Positions 39,801 to 48,733 of a DNA stretch of 64,000 nucleotides are shown here, piece after piece (positions within the stretch are counted from its first letter, which is position 1; each line of letters opens with the position of its first letter). The stretch lies in assembly GCA_001044335.1 (NCBI GenBank), contig CP011001.1:558001-622000 (forward strand). Reading direction: 5' to 3'. This DNA is from Methylophilales bacterium MBRSF5. GTDB taxonomy: Bacteria > Pseudomonadota > Gammaproteobacteria > Burkholderiales > Methylophilaceae. The notes beneath the pieces are model-generated. The model had not been told where the DNA came from. It did no database searches and saw only the letters and a list, made by a program, of their open reading frames with translations. Both the position numbers and the translations under genes were made by a program.

Positions 39801-42134
39801 TTAAAATGTTGATCCCATGCCAAACTGGAATCTTTGAGTTCTATCCTTGTTGTCATCATTTAATGGCTCAGCTATAGAGACTTGAAGCGGACCAAATGGA
39901 GAGTTCCATTGTACACCCAACCCCATTGAATATCTTATTTCTCCTTGTTGATAATCTTCAGCTGTGGATAGTGATTCGTTATCAGAAAAAACGCCACCGG
40001 CATCAAAGAACGTGCTCAATCTAAATGAATCATTTTTCTTTAAGCCAGGAACTGGAAAAAATAACTCCGCACTCACAAGTACTGATTTATTTCCACCTGT
40101 TGTGTAATATCTATTGTTCGATGTATTTTTATATTTTGGTCCAATTGAGCTTGTTCTATAACCTCTTACAGATCTTACGCCACCCATGTAGAAATTTTTA
40201 AAGAATGGCATATCATCGCTACCATAGCCATCAGCATATCCCAAGGAACCTCTTAGCTTGAGGGTGAATTTCTTATTGTCATCAAGTGGTTTGTAGTATT
40301 CGGATTGAGCTTGAAGTCTAAAGTACTGCAAATCCATAACAGGTGCTGTGACAGTGGCAGTGTATTTGGTCATCATGCCTTCAGTTGGAATTAATACATT
40401 ATCTCTTGTATCAGTCGTAATTCCAAGGTCAAATGCAACAGAATTAGCTGAACAATCAACATTTCCAGAAGCTGAAGCTTTATTACAATAATCTTTATAT
40501 AAAGTTGGGGATCTATCAGTTAACTCCAGCTCGGTAAAATCTAAAGTTGCACCAAAATTTAAAAAATCTTTCTCACTTAAAGGGATTCCAAAGTTAACTC
40601 CACCACCGTACGAGTATGTATTGTATGTACCTATACCTCTTAATTTTGCCGTATTACGATCCCTCTTATATACCTGAAATCCTCTTGAAACTCCATCCTC
40701 AGTGTAATATGGATCTGTATAAGAGAGCGAATAAGTTCTATTGATTCTGCCTGTGCTTACACCAAGAGCAACAGTATTACCGCTACCCGCAAAGTTTCTC
40801 TGGCTGACATTAAAAGATCCCATTAAACCTTCGGCAGAACTCACTCCGGCACCAACCATAATTTTTCCAGTGTTTCTTTCAGTGACATTCACATTTAAAT
40901 CGACTTGATCTGTATTTCCTGGAACAACAGCAGTATCAACATCAACGGCACTAAAGTACTGAAGCCTGGTAAGCCTAAATTTTGATCTTGCAACTTTTGA
41001 TTCGTCATACCATGAGGATTCGAATTGCCTCATTTCTCTTCTTAAAACCTTATCCTTGGTCCTTGAATTTCCAATAAAATTTATATTTCTAACATAGATC
41101 TTGCTGCCAGTATCCACAAAAAAATCGTAGGACACCCTTTTATTTTCTTCATCAACTTTAGAAATTGGGTTGATATTAGCAAAGGCATAACCAAAATTAC
41201 CCAAGTATTTGCCTAAATTAGAAGAGGAGCGATTAACTTCTTTGGAACTAAAAATCTCATCTTTTTTTATCGTTATGTTAGATTTTAAATCTTTTTCTGT
41301 GAATTCATTTACAGTGCCAGAAATAGAGATATCGCCAAAAGTATATTTATCCCCCTCGTCAACATCTATCGAAATAGTTAATCTTTTTTTATTTGGGGTA
41401 ATCGAGACGTCAGTGGAAACAATTTTAAAATTTAAATAACCTCTATCTAGATAAAAACTTTTAATTTTCTCTAAATCTGCAGATAAAGATGATTTGGAAT
41501 ATCGATCATCTTTCTCCCACCAAGATAAAATGTTAGTAGCTTTTAATTCCATTATGCCTAACAAATCAGATTCGGAAAATTTAGTTAATCCATTTATTGA
41601 TATATTAGAAATTCTGGTTAAAGTACCCTCATCAATATCAACCTTGATTGCCACCCTGTTTCTTTCCAAGGGTCTGTAAGATGCATTCACAAGTATATTG
41701 TATCTACCCATAGAGTTATAGCTTTTCGATAAATCTTTTTCGAGGTTTGACAACACTTGCTTATCGAAGACGGCTCCTTCATATAAGTTTACTTGCCGAA
41801 TGCCCTCTCTTAGCTTGTCTTCTTGTATTAATTGATTTCCATTAAATTCAATACTGGCGATAATGGGTTTTTCAGATACAACAACAGTTAAATTACCAGA
41901 ATCGAACTCCACAGATACATCACGAAACTGGCCAGATTTATAGATATATTTAATGATTTGAGAGGGATCAATGTCATTTACATCATCACCAATATCGAAA
42001 GGAATGCTATCAAATATAACACCAGGTTCAACTCTCTGAAGACCTTTAATCTTAATATCATTAATTACTTCAGCGTAAGTTAAGTTGGATATCAAAAATA
42101 AAAATATAAAGAATAATTTGTATAAAAGTTTCAA
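39801..42134 (-). CDS. bamA: Outer membrane protein assembly factor BamA
   Basis: It codes for 777 residues from a TTG start, behind an AAGAAAAAGA tract. A signal peptide (MKLLYKLFFIFLFLISNLTYA) is followed by five POTRA domains (about 22-420; e.g. IKGLQRVEPGVIFDSIPFDI) and a C-terminal 16-strand barrel with FFKNFYMGGVRSVRGYRTSS, which holds the conserved VRGY/F loop motif. The C-terminus ends in phenylalanine, as outer-membrane barrels do. It inserts beta-barrel proteins in the outer membrane. The gene directly upstream is dxr, not rseP. Confidence 0.97.
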   Translation of the reverse strand: MKLLYKLFFIFLFLISNLTYAEVINDIKIKGLQRVEPGVIFDSIPFDIGDDVNDIDPSQIIKYIYKSGQFRDVSVEFDSGNLTVVVSEKPIIASIEFNGNQLIQEDKLREGIRQVNLYEGAVFDKQVLSNLEKDLSKSYNSMGRYNILVNASYRPLERNRVAIKVDIDEGTLTRISNISINGLTKFSESDLLGIMELKATNILSWWEKDDRYSKSSLSADLEKIKSFYLDRGYLNFKIVSTDVSITPNKKRLTISIDVDEGDKYTFGDISISGTVNEFTEKDLKSNITIKKDEIFSSKEVNRSSSNLGKYLGNFGYAFANINPISKVDEENKRVSYDFFVDTGSKIYVRNINFIGNSRTKDKVLRREMRQFESSWYDESKVARSKFRLTRLQYFSAVDVDTAVVPGNTDQVDLNVNVTERNTGKIMVGAGVSSAEGLMGSFNVSQRNFAGSGNTVALGVSTGRINRTYSLSYTDPYYTEDGVSRGFQVYKRDRNTAKLRGIGTYNTYSYGGGVNFGIPLSEKDFLNFGATLDFTELELTDRSPTLYKDYCNKASASGNVDCSANSVAFDLGITTDTRDNVLIPTEGMMTKYTATVTAPVMDLQYFRLQAQSEYYKPLDDNKKFTLKLRGSLGYADGYGSDDMPFFKNFYMGGVRSVRGYRTSSIGPKYKNTSNNRYYTTGGNKSVLVSAELFFPVPGLKKNDSFRLSTFFDAGGVFSDNESLSTAEDYQQGEIRYSMGLGVQWNSPFGPLQVSIAEPLNDDNKDRTQRFQFGMGSTF

Positions 42135-42165
42135 TCTTTTTCTTATTTAATAAAATAATGATTGC

Positions 42166-42193
42166 ATTATATATGTTAAAAAGAAATATTCAA
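42166..42193 (-). promoter_or_regulatory. Predicted sigma70-type promoter of bamA
   Basis: On the minus strand TTGAAT (42193-42188) and TATAAT (42171-42166) are 16 bases apart. They lie in the 98-base AT-rich gap between dxr and bamA, the only sizeable gap in this cluster, so bamA and the lipid A genes probably have their own promoter. Confidence 0.5.
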
Positions 42194-42232
42194 AGAAGTT
42201 TTAATTAAATCAATAACTTAAAAAACTAATAT

Positions 42233-43393
42233 TTAATTAATTAAATATTTTTTAATTATTTGTTTAATTATTTGTCTGCACATCATATCTGCATCAAGAA
42301 TTTCATTTATACTTGATCCAATACTATTTAGAGAAATACTAAAAGAATCTTCAATTACAGAAAAAATACTTAAAAAGCTAATTTGTCTTTCCAGGAAGGC
42401 ATTAACAGCTAACTCGTTAGCGGCATTCAAAACTAAACATGATTTTTCAGAACCATCCAAAGCCATATAGGCATAATTTATTGATGGAAATTTATCATGA
42501 TCGACTTTAGAAAAATTTAATTTTTCTATAGAAGACAGGTCAAAAGTATCTATGCCTGAGTTAATTCTATTTGGGTAACCAAGAGCATATGATATTGGTA
42601 TTTGCATGTTAGGCTTAGAAAATTGACATAGTGATGAACCGTCGTAGTAATTTACTATTGAATGAATTATAGATTCCGGATGAACAAGGACATCAATTTG
42701 GTCTGATTTAAGATTAAATAAATAATATGCCTCAATAATCTCTAAACATTTATTCATCATTGTTGCAGAATCAATGGTAATTTTTCTTCCCATAGACCAA
42801 TTTGGATGTTTAAGTGCCATCTCAACTGTTATTTGATCAAATTTAGATTTTGGATAGACTCTAAAAGGACCGCCAGAGGCTGTTAACGTAATATTGTTTA
42901 TTTCTTTAGAATCCAAGTTCCCGATAACTTGAAAAATTGCATTATGTTCACTGTCAATGGGAATGATTTGTTTTCTATATTTTCTTAATAAGTCTCCAGC
43001 CATGACAAGTGATTCTTTATTAGCTAACAGGACTTTTTTATTAGACTGCAATGCCATGTATGTTAGTAATAGACCGGTACTCCCTGACATTGCAGACACT
43101 AACGTATCATATAAATCTGATTTTAAAATATCTTGCAATTGATTTATATCGCGTATCACTGTCGTTTGATTGTGTGTCAATCTTGACTTTAAATCATCAA
43201 TTAGCAAAGAATTATTTAAGAAAGCATACTTTGGCTTAAATGAATTGATTTGTTCAGCCAAAGCAACCGAGCTGCTATCAGCAGTTAAGCAAACAACCTC
43301 AAAATTTTGATTGTTTTTTTTAATTACCTCAAGAGTTGACTTACCAATACTTCCGGTAGAGCCAAGTATTATTAATTTATTATCATTAGACAT
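42233..43393 (-). CDS. dxr: 1-deoxy-D-xylulose 5-phosphate reductoisomerase
   Basis: It codes for 386 residues. The NADPH motif is LGSTGSIGKSTLEVI. LLANKESLVMAGDLL, the metal/substrate motif IPIDSEHNAIFQV and TASGGPFR follow, and HPNWSMGRKITIDSATMMNK is typical. It makes methylerythritol phosphate, the committed MEP-pathway step, for the isoprenoid chain used next by UppS. It overlaps cdsA by 22 bases. Confidence 0.97.
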   Translation of the reverse strand: MSNDNKLIILGSTGSIGKSTLEVIKKNNQNFEVVCLTADSSSVALAEQINSFKPKYAFLNNSLLIDDLKSRLTHNQTTVIRDINQLQDILKSDLYDTLVSAMSGSTGLLLTYMALQSNKKVLLANKESLVMAGDLLRKYRKQIIPIDSEHNAIFQVIGNLDSKEINNITLTASGGPFRVYPKSKFDQITVEMALKHPNWSMGRKITIDSATMMNKCLEIIEAYYLFNLKSDQIDVLVHPESIIHSIVNYYDGSSLCQFSKPNMQIPISYALGYPNRINSGIDTFDLSSIEKLNFSKVDHDKFPSINYAYMALDGSEKSCLVLNAANELAVNAFLERQISFLSIFSVIEDSFSISLNSIGSSINEILDADMMCRQIIKQIIKKYLIN

Positions 43394-44154
43394 AAAATTG
43401 TAATCAAAGGAATTGTATAAATTGCTGAATCTAATCTATCTAATAAACCTCCATGGCCAGGGATTAAATTACCACTATCTTTAATATGATATTTACGTTT
43501 AAAAAACGACTCAAAATAATCACCATAAATTGAACCAATAAAAATTAAAACGCTTATCGCCAAAAACTCTAACAATGAGAAATTATCAAAAAAATTCCAT
43601 GAAAAAGATTGAATTAAAAAAAGGAAAGCCAATGAACCTAACAAGCCTTCATAGGTTTTTTTTGGACTCGTAACGGGAAAAATTTTATGCTTTCCAAAAG
43701 ACTTTCCGAATAAATAACCACCAATATCAACCGCCCAAATACCAATAAATGTTAGCAATACAAGCAACTTATGCTCAGTTACTAAAATTTCTAAGGAAAT
43801 AAAAAAGGATGGAATATAAAAAGCTGGAATTATATTAAGAAAAAAATCTTTTGTTTTTAAAAAAGGCGTTAACGGAAACATGAAGCAAAATAAAAAAATA
43901 ATAATATAAGTAAAAAATTGAAGGTTATTAGATGATAAAAGATAAAAAAATATTAATAGAAAAATATTAAAAAGAATCATTAGAAAATTAAGCTGCTGCA
44001 TCTTTACTAATTCATAAAATGCCAAGACAGAGGCAACAAACATTAATAGTATGAATAAAAAATCGTTATATATTAGGGTGTAAACAAAAACAAATACCAA
44101 TGATAAACCAGAGGCCAACCTTAACCCAAAATTAGAATTAATTAATTTTTCCAA
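43372..44154 (-). CDS. cdsA: Phosphatidate cytidylyltransferase
   Basis: It codes for about 260 residues with seven to eight membrane helices. The TTG at 44154 is preferred because a GGAAAGA ribosome-binding site lies before it; a GTG at 44172 is the alternative, and a longer frame to 44250 would overlap uppS by more than 100 bases. The signature SPKKTYEGLLGSL and the C-terminal KDSGNLIPGHGGLLDRLDS are diagnostic. It makes CDP-diacylglycerol for all phospholipids. It lies between uppS and dxr in the conserved order. Confidence 0.93.
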   Translation of the reverse strand: MEKLINSNFGLRLASGLSLVFVFVYTLIYNDFLFILLMFVASVLAFYELVKMQQLNFLMILFNIFLLIFFYLLSSNNLQFFTYIIIFLFCFMFPLTPFLKTKDFFLNIIPAFYIPSFFISLEILVTEHKLLVLLTFIGIWAVDIGGYLFGKSFGKHKIFPVTSPKKTYEGLLGSLAFLFLIQSFSWNFFDNFSLLEFLAISVLIFIGSIYGDYFESFFKRKYHIKDSGNLIPGHGGLLDRLDSAIYTIPLITILCLMIIN

Positions 44155-44827
44155 ACTTTCTAATCTTTCCACTAAAAAATTTAAGAGCTTTTTTGAGATG
44201 TATTGGTTTAAAATCAGGCCATAAGACCTTTGTGAAATATATTTCAGCATAAGCAGATTGCCAAAGCAAAAAATTACTCAATCTTGTTTCTCCGCCTGTC
44301 CTTATAAGCAAATCCACATCAGGTAAATGAGGAGCATAGAATGCATTTTTAAAGCTTTTTTCAGTTATTTTGCTTGTACTATCTCTTAAAGTCTCTGCAG
44401 CAAAAATCAACTCTTCTTTTGATCCATAGTTCGCAGCAAGATAAAAATTATAATCTCTATTTTTTTTTGTAATTTCTTCAAGATTCTTAATTTTTTTTTG
44501 CAGCGATGATGGAAATTTTTTAATATTTCCAAGAAGATTAAATTTAATCCTGTTGTCTACCATGTATTGAAAATTTGATTCAATAGCCTTTTCAAATAAA
44601 TCCATCAAATGTTTTATCTCATTTTTTGGTCGATACCAATTTTCAGAACTAAATGCATATACACTTAAAGATTTAACCCCAGCATCAAAAACTTTTGGAG
44701 TAATTTTTGATAATGTTTTTAAACCTTCTTCGTGGCCATTGTTTCTTGGCATATTTCTATTTTTTGCCCACCGTCCATTTCCATCCATAATGATAGCGAC
44801 ATGGTGTGGAATATTATTTTTTGACAA
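44138..44827 (-). CDS. uppS: Undecaprenyl diphosphate synthase
   Basis: It codes for 229 residues, a cis-prenyltransferase. The catalytic aspartate (about 15) lies in IIMDGNGRWAKNR; SVYAFSSENWYRP and the C-terminal DLLIRTGGETRLSNFLLWQ are diagnostic. It builds the lipid carrier for peptidoglycan and O-antigen. Length is slightly below the usual 240-255. It follows frr by nine bases. Confidence 0.96.
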   Translation of the reverse strand: MSKNNIPHHVAIIMDGNGRWAKNRNMPRNNGHEEGLKTLSKITPKVFDAGVKSLSVYAFSSENWYRPKNEIKHLMDLFEKAIESNFQYMVDNRIKFNLLGNIKKFPSSLQKKIKNLEEITKKNRDYNFYLAANYGSKEELIFAAETLRDSTSKITEKSFKNAFYAPHLPDVDLLIRTGGETRLSNFLLWQSAYAEIYFTKVLWPDFKPIHLKKALKFFSGKIRKFGKIN

Positions 44828-44836
44828 AATGAAAAC

Positions 44837-45379
44837 CTAAATTTCTAACAGATCTTTTTCTTTTGATGTAATTAGATTATCGATTGACTTGATAAATTCA
44901 TCAGTTAGGGTTTGAATTTTTGCTTGATCTCTTTTTTCATCATCCTCACTAATTAGTTTTTCTTTAAGTTGTTTTTTTAGTTCATCATTACCATCACGTC
45001 TTATATTTCGAATTGAAATTTTGGCATTCTCCCCTTCAGATTTAACGACTTTAATTAAATCCTTTCTTCTCTCCTCAGTAAGCGGAGGCATTGGGACCCT
45101 GATCAAATCCCCATTGACTGAAGGATTAAGACCCAAATCAGAATCTCTAATGACTTTTTCAATAGCACTAGTTTGAGTTTTATCGTATGGCTGCACATTA
45201 ATAGTTACGTTATCTCCTAAAGTTACATTAGCCATTTGTGATAGTGGTGTTATTGTTCCATAATAATCTACAGATAAGTGATCTAACAATCCTGTATGCG
45301 CTCTACCAGTTCTTATTTTAGAAAAATCATTTTTTAATCTTTCTATGGTCTTTTCCATCTTTATTTTTAACTCTTCCAT
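44837..45379 (-). CDS. frr: Ribosome recycling factor
   Basis: It codes for 180 residues with the three-helix-bundle domain I (KTIERLKNDFSKIRTGRAHT) and the small beta domain II (VDYYGTITPLSQMANVTL). RVPMPPLTEERRKDL is the family core. With EF-G it splits post-termination ribosomes. The length is a few residues short of the common 185. Confidence 0.97.
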   Translation of the reverse strand: MEELKIKMEKTIERLKNDFSKIRTGRAHTGLLDHLSVDYYGTITPLSQMANVTLGDNVTINVQPYDKTQTSAIEKVIRDSDLGLNPSVNGDLIRVPMPPLTEERRKDLIKVVKSEGENAKISIRNIRRDGNDELKKQLKEKLISEDDEKRDQAKIQTLTDEFIKSIDNLITSKEKDLLEI

Positions 45380-45387
45380 GTCTTTCC

Positions 45388-46107
45388 CTAGTTGATAACC
45401 AACGTTCCATCTGTAAAATTTTTATTTATAAAATTATACAAGGAATTTTGTTTGAATATATTTATAACGCCAATCGGCATTGATTGCTCTCTGCAGAGGG
45501 TAAAGGCAGTAGCATCCATTACTTTAAGTTTTTTATCGATTACATCATCAAATGATATTTGATCAAACTTAACAGCCTTTTGATTCTTTACTGGATCGTC
45601 TGAGTAAATACCATTAACTTTAGTTGCTTTAATCATGATATCAGCATCTATTTCAGATGCTCTTAAAGCAGCTGCAGTATCTGTGGTAAAGAATGGGTTT
45701 CCAGTTCCGCCAGAAAAGATAACCACTTTGTTTTCACTTAGATATTGAAGAGCTTTAGCTCTTACGTAAGGCTCAACAATCTGTTCGACATTAACCGCTG
45801 ATTGGACTCTAGTAATGATATTGTTCTTATTAAATGCATCCTCCAATGCGAGAGAATTCATCACGGTAGCTAGCATACCCATATAGTCACCAGTGGCACG
45901 GGTCATTCCCTGATCGCCAAGTGAAATTCCACGAAAAATATTTCCACCTCCGATAACAATAGCGAGCTGAATGTCTTGTTCAAGAATTTTTTTAATTTCA
46001 ATAACGATTTGATTAACAATATCTGGAGAAATACCAAAAGAATTCTCACCCATCAGAGCCTCCCCTGATAGCTTCAATAGAACTCTTTTAATTGGCTTAT
46101 TTAGCAT
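45388..46107 (-). CDS. pyrH: Uridylate kinase
   Basis: It codes for 239 residues of the amino-acid-kinase family. RVLLKLSGEALMGE, IVIGGGNIFRG and the GDYMGMLATVMNSLAL tract are typical of bacterial UMP kinase. GTGNPFFTTDTAAALRA binds the nucleotide. It makes UDP from UMP for pyrimidine and sugar-nucleotide synthesis. A terminator lies between tsf and this gene, so its expression relies on read-through or its own promoter. Confidence 0.97.
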   Translation of the reverse strand: MLNKPIKRVLLKLSGEALMGENSFGISPDIVNQIVIEIKKILEQDIQLAIVIGGGNIFRGISLGDQGMTRATGDYMGMLATVMNSLALEDAFNKNNIITRVQSAVNVEQIVEPYVRAKALQYLSENKVVIFSGGTGNPFFTTDTAAALRASEIDADIMIKATKVNGIYSDDPVKNQKAVKFDQISFDDVIDKKLKVMDATAFTLCREQSMPIGVINIFKQNSLYNFINKNFTDGTLVIN

Positions 46108-46122
46108 CTTTTAATTATGACA

Positions 46123-46151
46123 CAAAAAAAAAGGTTGCCTAAGCAACCTTT
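46123..46151 (-). terminator. Rho-independent terminator between tsf and pyrH
   Basis: On the minus strand AAGGTTGC pairs with GCAACCTT around a TTAG loop, followed by a run of seven to nine T residues (46132-46124). It begins ten bases after the tsf stop and ends about 16 bases before the pyrH ATG. Confidence 0.9.
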
Positions 46152-46160
46152 CTCATTAAG

Positions 46161-47036
46161 TTAAACTTTCGAGGCCTCTGCAACCTCTGCAGCAAAATCC
46201 GATTCTACCTTTTCGATTCCTTCACCGACCACGAAAAGTGTAAAGTTATGAACCTTTGCCCCTTTTGAATCTAATAAATTCTGAATCGTTTGCTTATCAT
46301 CTTTTACAAACGCCTGATTTAATAATGTCACTTCTTTTAAAAACTTATTAACTGTTCCTGTGGCAATTTTATCTAACATTTCTTCAGGCTTTCCTGCCTC
46401 TTTAGCCTTCTCAATTGCGACTCTTTTCTCAGCATCTATAAGATCTTGTGATATGCCAGATTCATCAAGAGCTTTTGGTTTAGATGCGGCAATATGCATT
46501 GCAATATCTTTACCTAATTCATCATCACCGCCATCAAGATCTAATAGAACACCGATCTTACCACCATGAAGATAAGAGTGGAATTTTCCACCAGCCGTTC
46601 CAGAAATAAATCTTCGTGGTGAAATATTTTCACCAATCTTACCAACAAGATTAGAACGAGTTTCTTCAACAGAAGTGCCATCTATGGACACATTTTTTAG
46701 TGCATCAATATCACTTGGGTTTGATTCTAAAATTGCGTTAGCAACTTTCTGGGTGAAATTTACAAATTCATCATTTTTTGCACAGAAGTCAGTTTCTGAA
46801 TTCGTTTCTAATATTGCTCCTTGCTTTCCATCATTTGATACAGCAATTGAAATTAAGCCTTCTGCAGCAACTCTTGAGCTTACTTTTGTAGCTTTATTAC
46901 CAAACTTAACCCTTAGCAACTCTTCAGCCTTTTGAAGATCTCCATCAACTTCAGATAAAGCTTTTTTGCAATCCATCATTGGCGCATCAGTCATTTCTCT
47001 TAATTCTTTTACCAGAGATGCAGTTATTTCAGCCAT
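46161..47036 (-). CDS. tsf: Translation elongation factor Ts
   Basis: It codes for 291 residues. The N-terminal UBA-like region and the TDAPMMDCKKALSEVDGD motif, followed by EGLISIAVSNDGKQGAILETNSETDF, are typical. It exchanges GDP on EF-Tu. It is 40 bases downstream of rpsB, behind an AAAAGGA ribosome-binding site, and is followed by a terminator, so rpsB-tsf is mainly a two-gene transcript. Confidence 0.97.
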   Translation of the reverse strand: MAEITASLVKELREMTDAPMMDCKKALSEVDGDLQKAEELLRVKFGNKATKVSSRVAAEGLISIAVSNDGKQGAILETNSETDFCAKNDEFVNFTQKVANAILESNPSDIDALKNVSIDGTSVEETRSNLVGKIGENISPRRFISGTAGGKFHSYLHGGKIGVLLDLDGGDDELGKDIAMHIAASKPKALDESGISQDLIDAEKRVAIEKAKEAGKPEEMLDKIATGTVNKFLKEVTLLNQAFVKDDKQTIQNLLDSKGAKVHNFTLFVVGEGIEKVESDFAAEVAEASKV

Positions 47037-47076
47037 TTGTTTATCCTTTTACTTAAAATTAGTGTTTAGTTATTAA

Positions 47077-47808
47077 TTATTCTTCTTCAGCAGTCTCTTC
47101 GGATACCGATTTTGCCAAATCAGTAATCGCTTGATTTTTGCCAGCCAAGACTGCATCAGCCATGCCTCTTGCATAGAGGCGAATAGCTCTACTTGAGTCG
47201 TCATTTCCAGGAATAACATAAGAAATATTTTCAATAGAGTTGTTGGAGTCAACAATTCCCACAACAGGGATACCTAATTTTGTTGCTTCTTCCACTGCTC
47301 CACTTTCAAAACCAACATCAATTACAAATATTGCATCAGGCAAGGATGTCATCTCTTTGATACCACCAATTGAGCGGACAAGTTTTTCATGATCACGTTT
47401 AACAGTTAGAGCTTCTCTTTTTTTCAATTTATCAAGAGATCCGTCAGCAATCATAGTTTCAAGTTCATTTAAACGCTTAATAGATTGCTTTACTGTTTTA
47501 AAGTTAGTCAACATCCCGCCTAACCATCTATGATTTACGTATGGGCAACCAGCTCTTTCAGCTTCTTCTTTAACAATTTCTCTTGCTTGACGTTTTGTAC
47601 CAACAAATAAGATTCGCCCTTTGTTTGCAGCAAGGTTTTTTAGAAATTTTGAAGCTTCTTCAAAAAGAGGAAGTGTTTTTTCAAGATTGATAATATGGAT
47701 CTTATTACGTTCACCAAAAATAAATGATTCCATTTTTGGGTTCCAGTAACGGGTTTGGTGACCGAAATGGACACCAGCCTCAAGCATTTGTCTCATTGTA
47801 ACTGACAT
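47077..47808 (-). CDS. rpsB: 30S ribosomal protein S2
   Basis: It codes for 243 residues. [20 protein letters not shown] at the start, [13 protein letters not shown], and [18 protein letters not shown] are the S2 signatures. S2 joins the 30S subunit late and needs S1 afterwards. An AGGAGA ribosome-binding site sits before the ATG. The leader is structured and may be an S2 autoregulatory site. Confidence 0.98.
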   Translation of the reverse strand: MSVTMRQMLEAGVHFGHQTRYWNPKMESFIFGERNKIHIINLEKTLPLFEEASKFLKNLAANKGRILFVGTKRQAREIVKEEAERAGCPYVNHRWLGGMLTNFKTVKQSIKRLNELETMIADGSLDKLKKREALTVKRDHEKLVRSIGGIKEMTSLPDAIFVIDVGFESGAVEEATKLGIPVVGIVDSNNSIENISYVIPGNDDSSRAIRLYARGMADAVLAGKNQAITDLAKSVSEETAEEE

Positions 47809-47833
47809 GATATTCTCCTATAGGTTATCACTT

Positions 47834-47878
47834 CACTCACGCCAAACTAGAGAACTAGCACCTTAGGTGGCATAAGTG
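47834..47878 (-). promoter_or_regulatory. Structured rpsB leader, possible S2 autoregulatory element
   Basis: On the minus strand two short hairpins lie side by side: CACC-TAA-GGTG (47869-47859) and CTAG-TTCT-CTAG (47858-47847). They are enclosed by weaker outer pairing of CACT (47834-47837) with AGTG (47875-47878). This lies between the predicted start point and the rpsB ribosome-binding site. Known S2 leaders in proteobacteria are also multi-hairpin; the match to them is inference. Confidence 0.4.
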
Positions 47879-47898
47879 CAAATTTTAAAAAAACGCAA

Positions 47899-47905
47899 TT
47901 ATAAT
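47899..47905. promoter_or_regulatory. Overlapping divergent -10 elements for rpsB and map
   Basis: The palindrome ATTATAAT gives a perfect TATAAT on both strands (plus 47900-47905, minus 47904-47899). On the minus strand it leads to rpsB with a leader of about 85 bases, on the plus strand to map with a leader of about 24 bases. -35 boxes are poor on both sides. Confidence 0.5.
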
Positions 47906-47934
47906 ACAATTTTGGTTGTAAGTATAGGAAATAC

Positions 47935-48729
47935 ATGTCAGTTACAATAAAAAATGAAGATGATATTCGCAAAATGCGAGTCGCCGGAAAATTGGCTGCG
48001 GAAGTCTTAGACTTTATAACTCCACATGTACAACCTGGTGTTACAACGGAAGAAATTGATCGTTTATGCCACGATTACATGGTTAACGTTCAAGATACAG
48101 TACCAGCCCCACTAAACTATGCACCTCCAGGTCATGCTCCTTACCCAAAATCAATTTGTACATCGATTAATAATCAAATATGTCATGGAATTCCAAGTGA
48201 TAGAGTGCTCAAAAAGGGTGACGTTGTTAATATTGATATCACTGTAATTAAAGAAGGTTATCACGGTGACACCAGCCGAATGTTTTATGTTGGTGAACCC
48301 TCAATTCAGGCAAAAAGACTATGTGAAATTACATACCAAGCAATGTGGAAAGGTATTAGAGAAGTTGGGCCTGGTGCAAAATTAGGTGATATCGGCTTTT
48401 CAATACAACATTTTGCGGAAAGCCACGGATTTTCAATTGTACGAGAGTTTTGTGGGCATGGAATTGGGAAAGTTTTCCATGAAGAACCGCAAGTCCTCCA
48501 CTATGGAAAAAAAGGAACAGGATTCGAATTAAAAGAAGGTATGACATTCACCATTGAACCAATGGTAAATGCAGGTAAAAAAGATATTCGTATGATGCCA
48601 GACGGTTGGACAGTTGTCACTAAGGATAGATCATTGTCAGCACAATGGGAACATACCATTTTAGTTACTAAAGACGGGTATGAAGTCTTAACTATATCCG
48701 AACATACACCCCCACCCTTTCTTGATTAA
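47935..48729 (+). CDS. map: Methionine aminopeptidase, type I
   Basis: It codes for 264 residues. The five metal ligands are visible: Asp in VNIDITVIKEGYHGDTSRMF (two), His in REFCGHGIGKVFHEEP, Glu in FTIEPMVNAG and Glu in QWEHTILVT. It removes the initiator methionine from new proteins. It is divergent from rpsB and is the first gene of an eleven-gene plus-strand run. Confidence 0.97.
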   Translation: MSVTIKNEDDIRKMRVAGKLAAEVLDFITPHVQPGVTTEEIDRLCHDYMVNVQDTVPAPLNYAPPGHAPYPKSICTSINNQICHGIPSDRVLKKGDVVNIDITVIKEGYHGDTSRMFYVGEPSIQAKRLCEITYQAMWKGIREVGPGAKLGDIGFSIQHFAESHGFSIVREFCGHGIGKVFHEEPQVLHYGKKGTGFELKEGMTFTIEPMVNAGKKDIRMMPDGWTVVTKDRSLSAQWEHTILVTKDGYEVLTISEHTPPPFLD

Positions 48730-48733
48730 TCGC

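Noticed and set aside
39779-39859. N-terminally extended Skp starting inside bamA
   Set aside because: The ATG at 39778 has a good ribosome-binding site and yields a clean signal peptide, while the extension would bury it.
44155-44250. Extended CdsA start inside uppS
   Set aside because: It would overlap uppS by more than 100 bases and add residues unlike the family; the TTG at 44154 has a ribosome-binding site and gives a normal length.
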